Made by a program: the position numbers and the translations under genes
Origin: Salinisphaera dokdonensis
Lineage (GTDB): Bacteria > Pseudomonadota > Gammaproteobacteria > Nevskiales > Salinisphaeraceae
DNA length: 64,000 nt
Assembly: GCF_040361215.1 (NCBI RefSeq)
Contig: NZ_APND01000001.1
Coordinates: forward strand, 806,001-870,000
Direction: 5' to 3'
Shown here: positions 35,410-44,264 of the stretch, in pieces
Position numbering within the stretch: the stretch's first letter is position 1
Layout of the letters: every line of letters begins with the position of its first letter
Notes under the pieces: model-generated
What the model was told of the DNA's origin: nothing
Database searches by the model: none
Seen by the model: the letters and a program-made list of their open reading frames with translations, nothing else

Positions 35410-37380
35410 ATGAACAAACCTATCCGTGCCACGGCGCTGATCGCGGCACTCGCCGGCATCGGCCTGACCGGCAGCCTCGCCACCGCGCTGGCCCAGGACG
35501 GCGCCGCGCCCACCGAAGCCACCGCCACGACGCAAAAAGCCAACGCGACGGTCGCCGAGCAGCTGCCGCTCGACGATCAGGGCGACTTCGACGCCGCCCA
35601 ACGCGGCCTGATCGCCCGCGACGACAATCTCGTCATCAAGGAAGAAGACGGTTCGACCGTCTGGGACATGCCCGCCTACGACTTCATCGAGGGCGACGCC
35701 CCGGCGAGCGTCAATCCGAGCCTCTGGCGCCAGGCCAAGCTCAACAATCTGCACGGCCTGTACAAGGTCAGCGACCGTATCTATCAGCTACGCGGCTACG
35801 ACCTGTCGAACATGTCCCTGATCGAAGGCGACAGCGGCTGGATCGTGGTCGACCCGCTGATTACGGCCGAGACCGCCGGCGCGGCCTGGCAGATGGCCAA
35901 GGAGCACATCATCGGCGACAAGCCGATCGTCGCCGTCATCTTCACCCACAGCCATGTCGATCATTTCGGCGGTATCGAAGGCGTGATCAGCGCCGAGCAG
36001 GCAGAGAAAAACGGCGTGCGCATCATCGCGCCCAAGGGCTTCATGGAAGAGTCGACCAGCGAGAACCTGCTCGCCGGCCCGGCCATGGGCCGCCGCGCGA
36101 CCTATATGTTCGGCGGCGCGCTGGAACGCAGCCCGCGCGGGCATGTCGGCTCCGGCCTGGGCAAGGCCCCGGCCCAAGGCCATTTCAGCATCCTCGCGCC
36201 CACCGACGAGATCGACCACACCGGCCAGACGCTCACCGTCGACGGGCTGGACTTCGAGTTCCAGTACACCCCCGAATCCGAAGCGCCGGCCGAACTGACT
36301 TTCTACCTGCCCCAGCTCAAGGCCTTCTGCGGGGCGGAACTGGTCAGCCGCAACCTGCACAATCTCTACACCCTGCGCGGCGCCAAGGTGCGCGATGCAC
36401 TCAAGTGGAGCGGCTATATCGACGAAGCGCTGCAACGGTACGGCGACCGCGCCGAAGTGGTGTTCAACAGCCACCATTGGCCGATCTGGGGCCACGACGA
36501 GATCGTCGACTATCTCAAGATCCAGCGCGACACCTACAAGTACATCCATGACCAGACCCTGCGCATGGCCAACGCCGGGATGACGCCGCGCGAGATCGCC
36601 GAGGAGCTCACCCTGCCCGACTCGCTGCAGCAGTCGTTCCACAACCGCGGCTACTACGGCACGGTCAGTCACGATTCCAAGGCCGTATACCAGTGGTATT
36701 TCGGCTGGTTCGACGGCAACCCCGCCAACCTGAACCCGCTGCCGCCGGCCGAGTCCGCCAGCAAGTACGTCGAGTTCATGGGTGGCGCCGATCGCGTGAT
36801 CGAACAGGCACAGCAGTCCTTCGATGCCGGCGAATACCGCTGGACCGCCGAAGTGCTCAACCACGTGGTGTTCGCCGAACCCGACAACGCCGCGGCAAAG
36901 ACACTGCTGGCCAAGACCTACGACCAGCTCGGCTACCGCGCGGAATCCGGTCCGTGGCGTGATTTCTATCTCACCGGCGCCAAGGAACTGCGCGAAGGCG
37001 CCCAAGGCACGTCGCTGGATCTGCGCAAGGGCATCGGCCTGCTGCGCCAGGTGCCGATCGAGCGTTTCTTCGATGCCATGGCCGCCCGCCTGAAAGGCCC
37101 CGAGGCCGCGAACAACGATCTGACGATCAACTTCGACTTCACCGATCGCGACGAAAACCATGTGCTGCAGATCGAAAACGGCGTGCTGCATCACTGGAAA
37201 CGCCCCGCCGCGGACGATGCCGATGCCACCGTGCATCTGACCCACCCGGCCCTGCTCGCCCTGATCGGCGGCCAACTGTCACCCAAGCAGCTCGAGGTGG
37301 ACGGAGACCGGGCCAGCCTCGGCCGTTTCTTCTCGCTGCTGGAAGCCCCGAATCGTGGCTTCAACATGGTCACGCCGTAG
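35410..37380 (+). CDS. Alkyl sulfatase, metallo-beta-lactamase fold (SdsA1/BDS1-like)
   Basis: A 656-residue secreted enzyme that would hydrolyse alkyl sulfate esters such as SDS. It has a signal peptide (about 1-28, ALA|QD), a metallo-beta-lactamase domain with HSHVDH (His180, His182, Asp184, His185) and later ligands, an alkylsulfatase dimerisation domain (about 400-525), and a C-terminal SCP2-like domain (about 535-656) that binds the hydrophobic chain. A strong GGAGG precedes the ATG. The divergent AraC-type gene is a plausible regulator. Confidence 0.93.
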   Translation: MNKPIRATALIAALAGIGLTGSLATALAQDGAAPTEATATTQKANATVAEQLPLDDQGDFDAAQRGLIARDDNLVIKEEDGSTVWDMPAYDFIEGDAPASVNPSLWRQAKLNNLHGLYKVSDRIYQLRGYDLSNMSLIEGDSGWIVVDPLITAETAGAAWQMAKEHIIGDKPIVAVIFTHSHVDHFGGIEGVISAEQAEKNGVRIIAPKGFMEESTSENLLAGPAMGRRATYMFGGALERSPRGHVGSGLGKAPAQGHFSILAPTDEIDHTGQTLTVDGLDFEFQYTPESEAPAELTFYLPQLKAFCGAELVSRNLHNLYTLRGAKVRDALKWSGYIDEALQRYGDRAEVVFNSHHWPIWGHDEIVDYLKIQRDTYKYIHDQTLRMANAGMTPREIAEELTLPDSLQQSFHNRGYYGTVSHDSKAVYQWYFGWFDGNPANLNPLPPAESASKYVEFMGGADRVIEQAQQSFDAGEYRWTAEVLNHVVFAEPDNAAAKTLLAKTYDQLGYRAESGPWRDFYLTGAKELREGAQGTSLDLRKGIGLLRQVPIERFFDAMAARLKGPEAANNDLTINFDFTDRDENHVLQIENGVLHHWKRPAADDADATVHLTHPALLALIGGQLSPKQLEVDGDRASLGRFFSLLEAPNRGFNMVTP

Positions 37381-37397
37381 ACAGACGGCAGGCGAAC

Positions 37398-37430
37398 GCC
37401 GCCGCGGCCGTTAGACCGCGGCGGCTTTTC
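37398..37430 (+). terminator. Intrinsic terminator of the alkylsulfatase gene
   Basis: GCCGCCGCGG and CCGCGGCGGC form a 10-bp perfect stem around an 8-base loop, followed by TTTTC. Confidence 0.8.
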
Positions 37431-37563
37431 GAAAACGGCGAGGACAGCGAGCCGGCTGGTATGACAGCCGGCTCGTCTGTTTCAGCACATCGCGTGCAAC
37501 GCGGGCAGCAGCGTCCAGCGCCACAAGCTCGCATATTCGGGGCCCCATCGACCGGTTGTCGCC

Positions 37564-38670
37564 TCAGCGCGGCCCGGCTCGGCTCATGCAGTCTTCCCAA
37601 CGCGACTGCACGCGCTCGGCAAACCAGGCGGTGGTGAGGTCGCGCGTGATCTTGGGGCTTTCCAGCTTGATTCCGGGCAGGATCGCGCGCGCCACGCGTT
37701 CGCCGGCCTGTTCATCGGCCAGGGCATAGAGCCTGCGATAAAGCGTGGTATCGGGAAAATCAGGCGTGCTGCCTTCGGTGAGATCGCGCCGGATCGGACC
37801 TTCGCCCATGTCCAGCTGCCCGGCCAGCGATTTGGTAGCCCGCTCGGTCTGGCTGATCGAGAACGCGCCGTAGGCGATCAGATCGCCGTCTAGCGCCAAA
37901 TCGGTGCCCGCAAGCTGGTTTACGGCGCGCTGGAAGGCGGCGTTGCGACTGGCATACCAGCCGGCATTGAAGTCGGCGAAACGATACAGCGGGCTGGGGT
38001 AATCCACTTCGTAGCCCAGCAAGTGGCCGATACCGAAGTACAGCCCGCCGCGCCGGCTGAATACTTCGTCGCGCACCGAGGTGGCGTCGTCGTAGGGGTA
38101 ATCCTCGGCGTGGTCTTCGGCGAAATCGATCGCCACCTGCATCGGCCCGCCGGTATGCACCGGGTTTAGGCCGCCGAACAGCGAGCCCCCGAGCGGCACC
38201 TTGCGGATGAAATCCTCGAACAGATCGCTGAGTTCGCGCTCCGTGCGTACCGCATCCAGACGCGTGTCGTAGGTCTGGCCGTTCGACGAGCGCAAACTCA
38301 GCGCCTTGTCGAGCAGAAAGCCGGGGATATGGGCCGCGGACGCGCGCCGCTCGATTTCCTCGCGGGCGATACGCGACAGCCCGGGCACCGCCGGGTCTGC
38401 CCGATAGGTGGATTCCTGTTCGATCACCGCCAGCGTGGCGCAGAGATTCGCCGACGAAGCCTCGATGTTCTGGGCCGCGAAGGCGGTTTCGATATCGGCC
38501 GCCCAGCCGGCGCGGTCGGCCACGCTGGCAGGCATGAGGGCGATCAGTTCAGCGCGCACGTCGGCGGCCGGTCGGCGTGGTGTTTCGGGCGTGCGCAGCG
38601 ATGCACAGCCGGCCAGCCCCAGCAGGGCCACGACAGCGAGCGCCCGCACAGGGCGATAGGAGTTAAGCAT
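37564..38670 (-). CDS. DUF1615-family lipoprotein
   Basis: A 368-residue lipoprotein. The signal ends in LAGC (Cys22). The domain contains ATLAVIEQESTYRADP, an arrangement like the Glu/Ser motif of lytic-transglycosylase-type folds, and PVHTGGPMQVAIDFAE, which I associate with DUF1615. A muramidase-like activity is possible but unproven. The start MLNSYRPVR at 38670 gives the proper signal; the upstream extension to 38763 does not. It is divergent from the DksA-like gene. Confidence 0.82.
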   Translation of the reverse strand: MLNSYRPVRALAVVALLGLAGCASLRTPETPRRPAADVRAELIALMPASVADRAGWAADIETAFAAQNIEASSANLCATLAVIEQESTYRADPAVPGLSRIAREEIERRASAAHIPGFLLDKALSLRSSNGQTYDTRLDAVRTERELSDLFEDFIRKVPLGGSLFGGLNPVHTGGPMQVAIDFAEDHAEDYPYDDATSVRDEVFSRRGGLYFGIGHLLGYEVDYPSPLYRFADFNAGWYASRNAAFQRAVNQLAGTDLALDGDLIAYGAFSISQTERATKSLAGQLDMGEGPIRRDLTEGSTPDFPDTTLYRRLYALADEQAGERVARAILPGIKLESPKITRDLTTAWFAERVQSRWEDCMSRAGPR

Positions 38671-38755
38671 GAGCGCGACTCTGCCCGAGGTGCGGCATGG
38701 ATGCGACCCCTTCGCGCTGCTATGAAAGCCACGCCCGTTGGGGCAGTCTCGAATC

Positions 38756-39112
38756 ATGGCCAATTCGACCTCACACCCGCCTCCGCAACAGCTTGCCGCC
38801 CGGCTCGACGAACTGGAAACGCAGACGCGCGCCTATCTCGCCGATAGCGTCAGCGCCGACGACGCCGTGGAACTGGATCAGACCCGCCAGGGCCGACTGT
38901 CGCGCATGGATGCCATGCAGGCCCAGGCGATGAGCAAGGCAGCGCGCAACCGCGCCAACCAGGCGCTGCAGCGCATCGCCGGCACGCGCAAGCGGCTCGG
39001 CAGCCCGGATTTCGGGCTGTGTACCGACTGCGACGAGCCGATCGCGCCGGCGCGTCTGCTGCACGACCCCACCACCCTGCGCTGCCTGGACTGCGCCGCG
39101 GCGCGCGAGTAG
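38756..39112 (+). CDS. DksA/TraR-family zinc-finger protein
   Basis: A 118-residue protein with an N-terminal helical coiled coil (about 10-80) and a C-terminal C4 zinc finger (Cys89, Cys92, Cys110, Cys113; FGLCTDC and RCLDC). Family members bind the RNA polymerase secondary channel; this is shorter than true DksA (151) and longer than TraR (73). The start is ATG 38756. It is convergent with the LysR gene 5 bp away. Confidence 0.88.
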   Translation: MANSTSHPPPQQLAARLDELETQTRAYLADSVSADDAVELDQTRQGRLSRMDAMQAQAMSKAARNRANQALQRIAGTRKRLGSPDFGLCTDCDEPIAPARLLHDPTTLRCLDCAAARE

Positions 39113-39117
39113 CCGCC

Positions 39118-40080
39118 TCAGCCCTGCTCGAAAGCAGCCAGCAGTTCGTCACGAAACACGGCTTCGGCCGGACGCATCGGCCGCTCGCTGTTCCACAGCA
39201 GATGGATATCGACGTCGGCCAGCCCGTCTTCGGGCGGCAAGCGGCGCAGCATGCCGACCTCGACCTCGCGCCGGAAGGCGTCCTCCGGCAGAAAGCCGAT
39301 GCCGTAGCCGCACATGATCAATCGGCAGACCTCTTCCAGATTCGACGACGACGCGGCCAGACGGCCCTGGAAGCCGTGGTTCTCGCGAAACAGCGTCAAC
39401 GGCGAGAGCGTGTCGCCGAGATGATCGCCGGTGAAGGTGACCAGATCCTCGTACAGCAGCGTGTCGATATTGATGTGCTGTTCGCCGTAGAGGCGGTGCG
39501 ACTGCCCGCAGAACAACGCATAGCGCTGCGGGATGATCAGCCGGCGTTCGATCTGGCGCGTCGCCACCCGGCAAAGCCCGATACCGAAAGACGCGGCGTT
39601 CTGGCGCAGCGCGAGCAGCAGATCGTGGCCGCGCATCACCTCGATCTCCAGCTCCACGCGCGGATGGCGGCGATGGAAATCCACGAGAAACTGGTTATAG
39701 CGCGCCGAATGCACGCGGCTTACGCTCAGCAGCTTCACCCGGCCGACGATCTGATCGACCATGCCGCGCGCCGGCATCTCAAGACTGGAGACATCGACAA
39801 GCACGCTACGGGCGATACGAAAGACCTCTTCCCCGGCAGCGGTCAGCGAGATACGCGGGCCGCGTCGCTTGATCAGCGTATAGCCGAGCTGGCTCTGCAG
39901 CCGCTTGATCGCCTGGCTGACCGCCGGCTGGGTAACGAACAGCCGCGCCGCCGCACGACTGAGGTTCAGCTCCTCGGCGACCACGAGATAGGTGCGAATC
40001 AGATTCCAGTCCAGGCGTGCGGCGAGTGCGCGATGTCCATGCCCGATCGCCCGGCCGTGCTCCTGCGGTGGGTCGCCCAT
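39118..40080 (-). CDS. LysR-family transcriptional regulator
   Basis: A 320-residue LysR regulator. The winged helix-turn-helix is LNLSRAAARLFVTQPAVSQAIKRLQ, in an N-terminus slightly longer than usual; ATG at residue 15 region is absent, so the first start is kept. The effector domain (about 110-310) is standard. It is divergent from the amidohydrolase/symporter operon across 242 bp that holds a perfect ATTAG-N5-CTAAT site, so it probably controls that operon and itself. Confidence 0.92.
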   Translation of the reverse strand: MGDPPQEHGRAIGHGHRALAARLDWNLIRTYLVVAEELNLSRAAARLFVTQPAVSQAIKRLQSQLGYTLIKRRGPRISLTAAGEEVFRIARSVLVDVSSLEMPARGMVDQIVGRVKLLSVSRVHSARYNQFLVDFHRRHPRVELEIEVMRGHDLLLALRQNAASFGIGLCRVATRQIERRLIIPQRYALFCGQSHRLYGEQHINIDTLLYEDLVTFTGDHLGDTLSPLTLFRENHGFQGRLAASSSNLEEVCRLIMCGYGIGFLPEDAFRREVEVGMLRRLPPEDGLADVDIHLLWNSERPMRPAEAVFRDELLAAFEQG

Positions 40081-40109
40081 CGTTATCGTCCGTCCTCGTT
40101 CTCACGATT

Positions 40110-40124
40110 ATTAGCAGAGCTAAT
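40110..40124. promoter_or_regulatory. LysR-type operator
   Basis: ATTAG-cagag-CTAAT is a perfect inverted repeat with the T-N11-A form bound by LysR regulators. It lies 30 bp upstream of the LysR start and about 200 bp before the divergent amidohydrolase gene. Confidence 0.65.
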
Positions 40125-40322
40125 CATATGAATAATATCGCGTGCTTTGACTAATTGTCGCGCTCTGCCGCTAGATAAGACACGGGTCGCGCTTGTAGCG
40201 AGAGGCGAAAAAACGCTCGCGACGGCCCACGCGCGGCAATGCGCCGCGATCCGGGGGGATCACGAACAAAACGACAGACCAACGCCGCACCACCGTGTGT
40301 GCGAGGGATTACCGGGAGTTAC

Positions 40323-41543
40323 ATGCTCGAAACCAACGGCGAACGATTGTGGGACAGCCTGATGGCGATGGCCGAGATCGGTGCCACCGCCAACGGCGGC
40401 AGCAGCCGTCTCGCCCTGAGTAAAGAGGACGCAGCCGGGCGCGCGCTGTTCGTCGAATGGGCCGTCGCCGAGGGCCTGACGGTCGTGCGCGATACCATCG
40501 GCAACCTGTTCGCCCGCCGGGCCGGCTGCGAGGATCGTGCCCCGGTGGTACTGGGCAGTCATCTCGACACGCAGCCGAAAGGCGGACGCTTCGACGGCGT
40601 GCTGGGCGTGCTCGCCGCACTCGAGGCCGTGCGTACGCTCAACGAAAAGAGAATCGAAACCCGGGCCCCGCTGGAGATCGCCAACTGGACCAACGAGGAA
40701 GGCGCGCGCTTCACGCCGGCGATGCTCGGCTCCAGCGTGTTCGCTGGCGCGATGACGCTCACCGAAGGGCTGGCTCGCGTGGATGCCGACGGCACCAGCG
40801 TGGCCGACAGCCTGGCCGCGACGGCACAGGCCGGCGACATGCGGCTGGGGCGCGATATGGATGCCTATTTCGAACTGCATATCGAACAGGGCCCGGTACT
40901 CGAAGACAATGCCAACACGATCGGCGTGGTGACCGGCGGGCAGGCGATCCGCTGGTTGGACATACGCGTGACCGGCAAGGCCGGCCATGCCGGCACCACG
41001 CCGATGCCGGTACGCCGGGACGGCATGTTCGCGGCCGCCGAACTCATGCGCGTTGTCGAACAGCGCGCGGGCGAAACCTCCGGCCTGCTCGCCACCATCG
41101 GCGAGATCCATGTCGACCACGGCTCGCGCAATACCATCGCCGGCGATCTGCGCCTCACGCTCGACCTGCGCCATCCGCAGGACGATGTCGTCGACGCCGC
41201 GATCGACGAATTGCGTGGCCTGTTCAACGATATCTGCGAACGCCGTGGCCTCGCCTACGATATGTCCGTGCACTGGCGCAGCCCCGCCCTGCCCTTCGAT
41301 GCCGACTGCGTGGCCCAGGTACGCGACGCGGCCGCCGCGCTCGACTGCGACTGGCAGGACATGATCAGCGGCGCCGGCCACGATGCCTTTCATTTGGCAC
41401 GACACTGCCCGACGGCGATGATCTTCATCCCCTGTGCCGACGGGCTCAGCCATCACGAGGCCGAATCGATCGAACCCGAACACGCAAAGATCGGCGCCGA
41501 CGTGCTACTCAACGCCGCACTGGCTCGCGCCGGCCGCGCCTGA
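40323..41543 (+). CDS. Zn-dependent hydrolase of the N-carbamoyl-L-amino-acid hydrolase / allantoate amidohydrolase family
   Basis: A 406-residue M20-type amidohydrolase. The metal-binding motifs are GSHLDTQPKGGRFDG (His, Asp), WTNEEGARF (Glu pair), ELHIEQGPVL (His, Glu) and the late GAGHDAFHLA. Members release ammonia and CO2 from N-carbamoyl amino acids, ureidoglycolate precursors or related ureides; the exact substrate cannot be told. GGGAG precedes ATG 40323. It is followed by a 50-residue membrane protein and a sodium symporter, suggesting uptake and hydrolysis of one nitrogen compound. Confidence 0.9.
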   Translation: MLETNGERLWDSLMAMAEIGATANGGSSRLALSKEDAAGRALFVEWAVAEGLTVVRDTIGNLFARRAGCEDRAPVVLGSHLDTQPKGGRFDGVLGVLAALEAVRTLNEKRIETRAPLEIANWTNEEGARFTPAMLGSSVFAGAMTLTEGLARVDADGTSVADSLAATAQAGDMRLGRDMDAYFELHIEQGPVLEDNANTIGVVTGGQAIRWLDIRVTGKAGHAGTTPMPVRRDGMFAAAELMRVVEQRAGETSGLLATIGEIHVDHGSRNTIAGDLRLTLDLRHPQDDVVDAAIDELRGLFNDICERRGLAYDMSVHWRSPALPFDADCVAQVRDAAAALDCDWQDMISGAGHDAFHLARHCPTAMIFIPCADGLSHHEAESIEPEHAKIGADVLLNAALARAGRA

Positions 41544-41573
41544 GCCGGGTTCGCCTCTCACCGGAGACACCTC

Positions 41574-41726
41574 ATGGACTTCAAACCCTACGTTCTGATG
41601 CTGTTTGGCAATGCCCTGCTGACCACTGTGATCTGCTGTGTCGTGGTCGGGCTGATCCTGCTGCGCGAATACCGCCCCACCATCGCGCGCCTCAAGCGCG
41701 AGCGTGCCGCCAACAAGCGCGGCTAG
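41574..41726 (+). CDS. Single-span membrane microprotein, 50 residues
   Basis: Too short for ordinary gene calling. It begins MDFKPYVLMLFGNALL, has one hydrophobic helix (about residues 8-30, including TTVICCVVVGLILL) and a positively charged cytoplasmic tail (RLKRERAANKRG). GGAG lies eight bases upstream of the ATG. It is 30 bp after the amidohydrolase gene and 34 bp before the symporter gene, all in one direction. By position it could be a small accessory subunit of the symporter; I do not recognise a family. Confidence 0.8.
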   Translation: MDFKPYVLMLFGNALLTTVICCVVVGLILLREYRPTIARLKRERAANKRG

Positions 41727-41760
41727 CGCTGCTCATCGTTTCCGAACAGGAGGCCCGATC

Positions 41761-43359
41761 ATGAACATCACGCTCGTCATCTTCGTCACCGTGCTGGCCG
41801 CCTATGTGCTGGTGGCCGCCGGCCTGACCCGCTTCATCAAGAATCGCGACGATTTCTATGTGATGGGCGAGCAGGGTTCGACGCTGCTGATCACCGGCAC
41901 GCTGGCCGCGACCTTTCTGAGCGCGGTCACGCTCATGGGCATCGCCGGCATCTCCTATAGCGAAGGCCCGCTGGTGATCGGCGCGCTCGGCTCCTTCGGC
42001 GCGTGGCTGGGCACGCTGATCGCGGTGGTCTACATCGGCCGCAAGATGAAGGCGATGGAATGCCGGACGATGATGGATTTCTTCGATCGGCGCTTCAATA
42101 ACAAATGGGTGAGCGTGGTCGCGCTCATCCTCATGGTGATCGGGCTGCTCGGCTACGGCATCATCCAGCTGATCGGCGCGGGGCTCGTGCTCGCCGAGAT
42201 CATCAACGTGCCGTTCCCGGTGATCATCATCGCCTTCACCTTCGCGCTGATGATCTTCTGCAGCCTGTCGGGCATGTACGGCGTGGTCTACACCGACACC
42301 ATGATGTTCTTCACCATGCTGGCGATCGCGTTCGTGATCTCGCCCATGCTGATCGGCGATGCCGGCATGGAGAACCTGCGCGGCCTGGGCGACACCCTGC
42401 CCGGCTACTGGACGCTGGCCGGCGCGAACGACCGCGCGCTGGGCTGGTCGATCTCGCAGTTCCTGGTCTGGATCCTGTTCTTTGCCTGCACGCCGGCACT
42501 GGTCTCGCGCGTGTTCCCGGCCAAGAACGATTTCGTGATCCTCAAGGTCGCCATCATCGGCGTGTTCTTCGCGCCGGCCATGCAGCTCATGGTCTATCTC
42601 GCCGCGGGTGCCATGCAGGTGATCCAGCCCGGCATCGAGCCGGCCGATCGCGCCATGATCGTCGGCTTCATGGATCACACGAATCCGGTACTCGCCGGCG
42701 TGGGCCTGGCCGGTTTAATGGCCTCGATCATGTCCACGGCGTCGACGCTGTTCGTGCTCACCGGCTTCGCACTGGCGCGGGATCTGTACGAAAAACTGTT
42801 CGAGAAGAAGCTGGACGAAAAACGCAGCGTGCTCGCCGGACGTATCTCGCAGGTGATCGTGTCGATCATCGTCTGCGTGATCGCAATCGCGCGCCCGGCC
42901 GGTATCTACTGGATCTCGATCTATGCCGGCTCGATCTTCGCCGTGGCCTGGTTGCCGACGATCGTGGCGGCCATGCAGTGGCGGCGGACCAACGCCGCGG
43001 CTGTGCTGTCCTGCATGCTGGTCGGCTCGATCAGCTTCATCCTGCTCGGCGAGCTCGAACGCCACGAGCTGATCTCGTATCCGGCCGGTATCGACAACCT
43101 GATGATCGCCTTCGCGCTCGGCACGATCACGCTCGTCGTCATGTGCTTCGCGCGTAATCCGAGCCCCTACGAGATCGAGCGTTTCAACGAAATGAAAGGC
43201 CAGCGCATGTCCGAGATCACCATCGGTCGCTTTCTCGCCGCCGACGCGAGCGGCGCGACGCTGATCCGCGAATACCGGCGCGTGTGGATGGCGTTGATCG
43301 CTATGCTCGTCGTGGCCGGTGGGCTGTGGGGCTATTTCTTCGTGCAGCTGGGCCTCTGA
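41761..43359 (+). CDS. Sodium:solute symporter (SSS) family transporter
   Basis: A 532-residue inner-membrane carrier with about 13 helices. The N-terminal part has GTLAATFLSAVTLMGIAG, the region of the SSS core with sodium-site serines and threonines, and VMGEQGSTLLITGTLAATF at the first helices. GGAGG precedes ATG 41761. The substrate is unknown; the amidohydrolase upstream suggests a ureide, carbamoyl or amide compound. A terminator follows 40 bp after the stop. Confidence 0.9.
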   Translation: MNITLVIFVTVLAAYVLVAAGLTRFIKNRDDFYVMGEQGSTLLITGTLAATFLSAVTLMGIAGISYSEGPLVIGALGSFGAWLGTLIAVVYIGRKMKAMECRTMMDFFDRRFNNKWVSVVALILMVIGLLGYGIIQLIGAGLVLAEIINVPFPVIIIAFTFALMIFCSLSGMYGVVYTDTMMFFTMLAIAFVISPMLIGDAGMENLRGLGDTLPGYWTLAGANDRALGWSISQFLVWILFFACTPALVSRVFPAKNDFVILKVAIIGVFFAPAMQLMVYLAAGAMQVIQPGIEPADRAMIVGFMDHTNPVLAGVGLAGLMASIMSTASTLFVLTGFALARDLYEKLFEKKLDEKRSVLAGRISQVIVSIIVCVIAIARPAGIYWISIYAGSIFAVAWLPTIVAAMQWRRTNAAAVLSCMLVGSISFILLGELERHELISYPAGIDNLMIAFALGTITLVVMCFARNPSPYEIERFNEMKGQRMSEITIGRFLAADASGATLIREYRRVWMALIAMLVVAGGLWGYFFVQLGL

Positions 43360-43398
43360 CGCCGACGCGCCCGAGCGGCACCATCAAGCAACCCGCTT

Positions 43399-43436
43399 CG
43401 CCCGGCACCGTCCTGCGGTCCGGGCGTTTTCTTTTT
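43399..43436 (+). terminator. Intrinsic terminator of the amidohydrolase-symporter operon
   Basis: CGCCCGG-c-ACCG-tcctg-CGGT-CCGGGCG followed by TTTTCTTTTT is a two-part stem with a strong T-run. Confidence 0.88.
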
Positions 43437-43527
43437 AACGCGTATGCGCATGGGCGCTCCCGACAGGCGTTAGACTCGAAGCCGCGCACCGCGCGCCGTT
43501 GTCGATTTCCACGTCTGCGAGAGACCC

Positions 43528-44208
43528 ATGCTGCCCCAGCTCACCGCCACCGAAGCCCGCGTCATCGGCTGCCTGATGGAGAAATCCATCACCACGCCGG
43601 ATCAGTACCCGCTCACGCTCAACGCGCTTACCAACGCCTGCAACCAGAAGTCAGCGCGCGAGCCTGTCATGGCGCTCAAGCCTGCCGAAGTGCAGCGCGC
43701 CGCCCGCGCCCTGCGCGATCGCAGCCTCGTGCACATCGAGGAGAACTTCAAGAACGGCGTGGAGAAGTACAAGCAGCGTCTGTGCAACACCACCTATAAC
43801 GATCTGCAGCTGAGCAAGGCCCAGTACGCCGTGCTCACCCTGCTACTGCTGCGCGGCCCGCAGACCCCCGGCGAACTGCGTGCGCGCAGCGGCCGGCTGC
43901 ATACCTTCGAGGACAACGCCGCCGTAACCGCTGCGGTTGCCGAATTGATGGGCGACGACGACAGCGCCCTGCTCGTGCAGCTGCCGCGCACCGCCGGTCG
44001 CAAGGAAGCCGAGTTGATGCATCAGCTCTGCGGGCCGGTGGATATCGCGGCGCACGCCGAGAAGGCGGCGGCCAATCGCGGCGGTGGCGGTTCGGCGCAG
44101 GGGCGTATTGCCGAGCTTGAAGCGAGGGTTCGGGAGCTGGAAACCGAGAACGCGGCCCTCAGGCAACGCCTCGGCGAGTCGAGCCCGTCCCTCGAGCACG
44201 GCCACTGA
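43528..44208 (+). CDS. yceH: YceH family (DUF480) protein
   Basis: A 226-residue protein of the DUF480/UPF0502 family, built of two winged-helix domains. The N-terminus has the family signature LTATEARVIGCLMEKSITTPDQYPLTLNAL followed by ACNQKSAREPVM; this stretch is the clearest identifier. A C-terminal coiled coil (RIAELEARVRELETENAALR) ends the protein. Function is unknown; DNA or protein binding is suggested by the fold. Confidence 0.93.
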   Translation: MLPQLTATEARVIGCLMEKSITTPDQYPLTLNALTNACNQKSAREPVMALKPAEVQRAARALRDRSLVHIEENFKNGVEKYKQRLCNTTYNDLQLSKAQYAVLTLLLLRGPQTPGELRARSGRLHTFEDNAAVTAAVAELMGDDDSALLVQLPRTAGRKEAELMHQLCGPVDIAAHAEKAAANRGGGGSAQGRIAELEARVRELETENAALRQRLGESSPSLEHGH

Positions 44209-44264
44209 GGCGTGCGCCAAGCGATTGCTCGTTCCGCAGCCGCCCGACACCCCGGCACGCCCGC

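Noticed and set aside
35788..37275. 495-codon minus frame opposite the alkylsulfatase
   Set aside because: It mirrors a well-supported metallo-beta-lactamase gene and has no motifs.
41396..41412. Second sigma-54 promoter (TTGGCACGACACTGCC)
   Set aside because: It lies inside the amidohydrolase coding sequence and lacks the TTGC -12 element at the right spacing.
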